Positions 62,540-64,000 of a stretch of 64,000 nucleotides of DNA are shown here, one piece after another (position 1 is the first letter of the stretch; each line of letters begins with the position of its first letter). The stretch is from Botrimarina colliarenosi (lineage in GTDB: Bacteria > Planctomycetota > Planctomycetia > Pirellulales > Lacipirellulaceae): assembly GCF_007859955.1 (NCBI RefSeq), contig NZ_SJPR01000008.1, forward strand, positions 62,526-126,525. Direction: 5' to 3'. Under the pieces are notes generated by a model that was given only the letters and a program-made list of their open reading frames with translations, had not been told where the DNA came from and made no database searches. The translations under genes were made by a program, and so were the position numbers.

Positions 62540-63784
62540 GTGATTCGCGAACCCTCCGCTCACTCTGTTGCCGGCGGTGCGTCGGCGCCAGTCGCTTCCG
62601 CCCCCGCGGCGCTGAAGCAGATCGCCGTGCTCGTCGAGACCGACTCGAGCGCCGGCTGCCGATTGATCCGCGGGATCTCGAACTACGCCGACCGCCACGG
62701 CCTGTGGCACTTGCTGCTCGACCCCCGCGACCACGAGCACCGCTCCGCCCTGCCCGACGGCTGGCAGGGCCACGGCATAATCGCGCGGATCACGTCGCAG
62801 AAGCAGCTCGAGAAGCTGCAGGCGCGCGGCCTCCCGCTCGTGAACGTCGACGACGTCATCGAGCCGCAACCGGGCCTCTCTTCGGTCATCACCGACGAGC
62901 GGGCGCTCGCCGAGATGGCGCTGGCGCACCTGCTCGACCGTGGCTTCCGTCAATTCGCCTACTTCGCCCCGCCGAGTCTCGATTACTCCAAGCGTCGCGG
63001 CGCCGCGTTCGTCGAACACGTCCAGGCGGCAGGCTACGAGTGCGCCGTCTACAAGCCGGGCTACCGCGCGGGCCGTCGGCTCGGCTGGGCCGAACGACTG
63101 AAGCGCGTCGATCGTTGGATCCGCACCCTGCCGCATCCGATCGGGGTGCTCGCTGTCGACGCGAACCGGGGACGCCAGTTGGCGGAGATCTGTCACCTCT
63201 CGGGCATCCGCGTGCCGGACGACGTCGCGGTGCTCGCGGGGAGCCTCGACGAACTGCTGTGCGACGTCTCGACGCCGCCGCTGTCGAGCATCAACGTCGC
63301 CAGCGAACGGATCGGCCACGACGCGGCCCAATTGCTCGACGCCATGATGGTCGGCCGCGACGCGCCGAGCACACCGTTCGAGATCCCGCCGCGTGGCGTC
63401 CAGAGCCGGCAATCGACCGACCTGTTGGCGATCGACGACGAAGAGATCGTCGACGCCCTGCGGTACATCCGCCAGCACGCCTGCCGGGGGATCATCGTCG
63501 AGGACATCCTCCGTCAGGTGCCGATCTCGCGCCGCAGCCTGGAGATTCAGTTCCGCAAGTACCTGGGCCGCTCGCCGGCGCGGGAGATCCGCCGCGTCCA
63601 ACTCGAGCGGAGCCGCGACCTCTTGGGACGCCGCGAGCTGTCGATCACCGAGGTAGCGTTGGCGTGTGGCTTTGCGAACGCGACCCGCTTCGGCGTGGCG
63701 TTCAAGAAGGACACCGGCAAGACGCCGCACTCGTTCCGCAAGGAACTGTTGGCGGGCCAGCGACAGACGACGATCGGCGTCTAG
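62540..63784 (+). CDS. XylR-type (LacI-like sensor + AraC domain) transcriptional regulator
   Basis: The 414-residue regulator has a short Ala/Pro-rich leader (residues 1-25), then a sugar-binding LacI/PBP-like domain (IAVLVETDSSAGCRLIRGISNYADRHG...FAYFAPPSLDYSKRRGAAF...TPPLSSINVASERIGHDAA) and a C-terminal AraC DNA-binding pair (VEDILRQVPISRRSLEIQFRKYLGR...VALACGFANATRFGVAFKKDTGKTPHSFRKE). GTG 62540 follows GAGGGG by 7 bases; the upstream frame to 62384 is not family-like. It is a close paralogue of the regulator at 22981. It probably senses a cell-wall sugar and controls anmK and neighbours (inference). Confidence 0.88.
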   Translation: MIREPSAHSVAGGASAPVASAPAALKQIAVLVETDSSAGCRLIRGISNYADRHGLWHLLLDPRDHEHRSALPDGWQGHGIIARITSQKQLEKLQARGLPLVNVDDVIEPQPGLSSVITDERALAEMALAHLLDRGFRQFAYFAPPSLDYSKRRGAAFVEHVQAAGYECAVYKPGYRAGRRLGWAERLKRVDRWIRTLPHPIGVLAVDANRGRQLAEICHLSGIRVPDDVAVLAGSLDELLCDVSTPPLSSINVASERIGHDAAQLLDAMMVGRDAPSTPFEIPPRGVQSRQSTDLLAIDDEEIVDALRYIRQHACRGIIVEDILRQVPISRRSLEIQFRKYLGRSPAREIRRVQLERSRDLLGRRELSITEVALACGFANATRFGVAFKKDTGKTPHSFRKELLAGQRQTTIGV

Positions 63785-63837
63785 GTCCTGTGAAGTATTT
63801 TTTGCGATTGCGCGCGACCCTCGGTGAGCCGTCGGCG

Positions 63838-63878
63838 CTAGCCGCGGGTGAATCACCCGTAGGGCCACCCGCGGCTAG
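63838..63878. repeat. CTAGCCGCGGGTG inverted repeat at the end of the transposase gene
   Basis: CTAGCCGCGGGTG (63838-63850) and CACCCGCGGCTAG (63866-63878) are perfect 13-bp reverse complements around 15 bases (itself containing GGTGAATCACC-type pairing). It overlaps the TAG stop of the IS630-type gene, so it is at or near the element end. Confidence 0.6.
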
Positions 63879-64000
63879 TGTCCCGAGTTAGAAGTACGTT
63901 CACAGACGCGGGCGACGCGTTGGAGGATGGAGTCGGCGTCGGCGACCCATTGGAAGGGCTTGGGGTTTTGGTTGTACTCTTCTAGGTAGGCGTCGATCGC
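63875..64000 (-). CDS. IS630-family transposase, C-terminal part (runs off right edge)
   Basis: Reading the minus strand in from the right edge gives 41 residues and a TAG stop: AIDAYLEEYNQNPKPFQWVADADSILQRVARVCERTSNSGH. The phrase YNQNPKPFxWxADADSIL is typical of the C-terminus of IS630/DDE_3 transposases. The catalytic DDE part lies beyond the window. The stop codon lies in the right arm of a CTAGCCGCGGGTG inverted repeat. Confidence 0.75.
   Translation of the reverse strand, partial: AIDAYLEEYNQNPKPFQWVADADSILQRVARVCERTSNSGH

Noticed and set aside
62171..63868. Minus-strand frame of 565 codons
   Set aside because: Antisense to the XylR-type regulator and spanning the control region; no domain content.

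Overview
The window looks like a high-GC chromosomal segment of a planctomycete, most likely order Pirellulales (Lacipirellulaceae-like). The support is its gene families. There is a DUF1559 pilin-like secretion protein, a DUF1080 protein, lone lipoproteins next to DUF1559, several exported proteins ending in PEP-CTERM sorting signals, and C-terminal dockerin-like units of the type DFNGDGxVNAADYTVWRD. AraC/XylR-type regulators and long gene-poor gaps filled with palindromic repeats fit the same picture. The lineage call is an inference from content. No rRNA, tRNA or CRISPR was seen.

Layout. 0-11 kb: edge fragment of a Cys-rich secreted protein, adenine deaminase, BNR-propeller protein, cytochrome P450, small conserved protein, Mg-type HemB, membrane PH-like protein, lone GGQ release-factor protein, HAD phosphatase and SthA transhydrogenase. 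11-18 kb: two Gfo/Idh/MocA oxidoreductases whose junction is duplicated on both sides of a Tyr/Asp-rich repeat protein, then a Na+/solute symporter. 18-18.7 kb: an AT-richer SMI1/KNR4 gene ending inside an attC-like palindrome. 18.9-30.5 kb: two GHL10 (DigH-like) glycosidases, a degenerate AnmK paralogue, a divergent XylR-type regulator, then a long + strand run of two paralogous PEP-CTERM proteins, DUF1559, two lipoproteins and an FAD oxidoreductase. 30.5-35 kb: P460-like lipoprotein, DUF1080, LarE, UVR-motif protein, DUF4912. 35.5-43.6 kb: F-type ATP synthase operon (atpI-like, B, E, F, H, A, G, D, C) with repeat elements in the gaps from atpH onward. 43.6-56 kb: YggL, a DUF6883/DUF4926 pair, PyrF, GGT, hybrid histidine kinase, YHYH protein, PQQ-type sugar dehydrogenase, pectinesterase, SUMF1 protein, and a broken REP-associated transposase flanked by its probable REPs. 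56-64 kb: a peptidoglycan-sugar salvage cluster (serine hydrolase, Na+ symporter, MurQ, BadF-type sugar kinase, AnmK, XylR-type regulator) and the end of an IS630-type transposase.

How it fits together. The strongest theme is cell-wall sugar handling. The 56-64 kb cluster could import or release MurNAc sugars, phosphorylate them (AnmK, MurK-like kinase) and open the lactyl ether (MurQ). The 19-24 kb locus repeats the AnmK-divergent-XylR arrangement, but its AnmK has lost key kinase motifs and it is paired with DigH-like glycosidases. The second theme is repeats: at least four palindrome families sit in the gaps, and one copy supplies codons to two adjacent genes.
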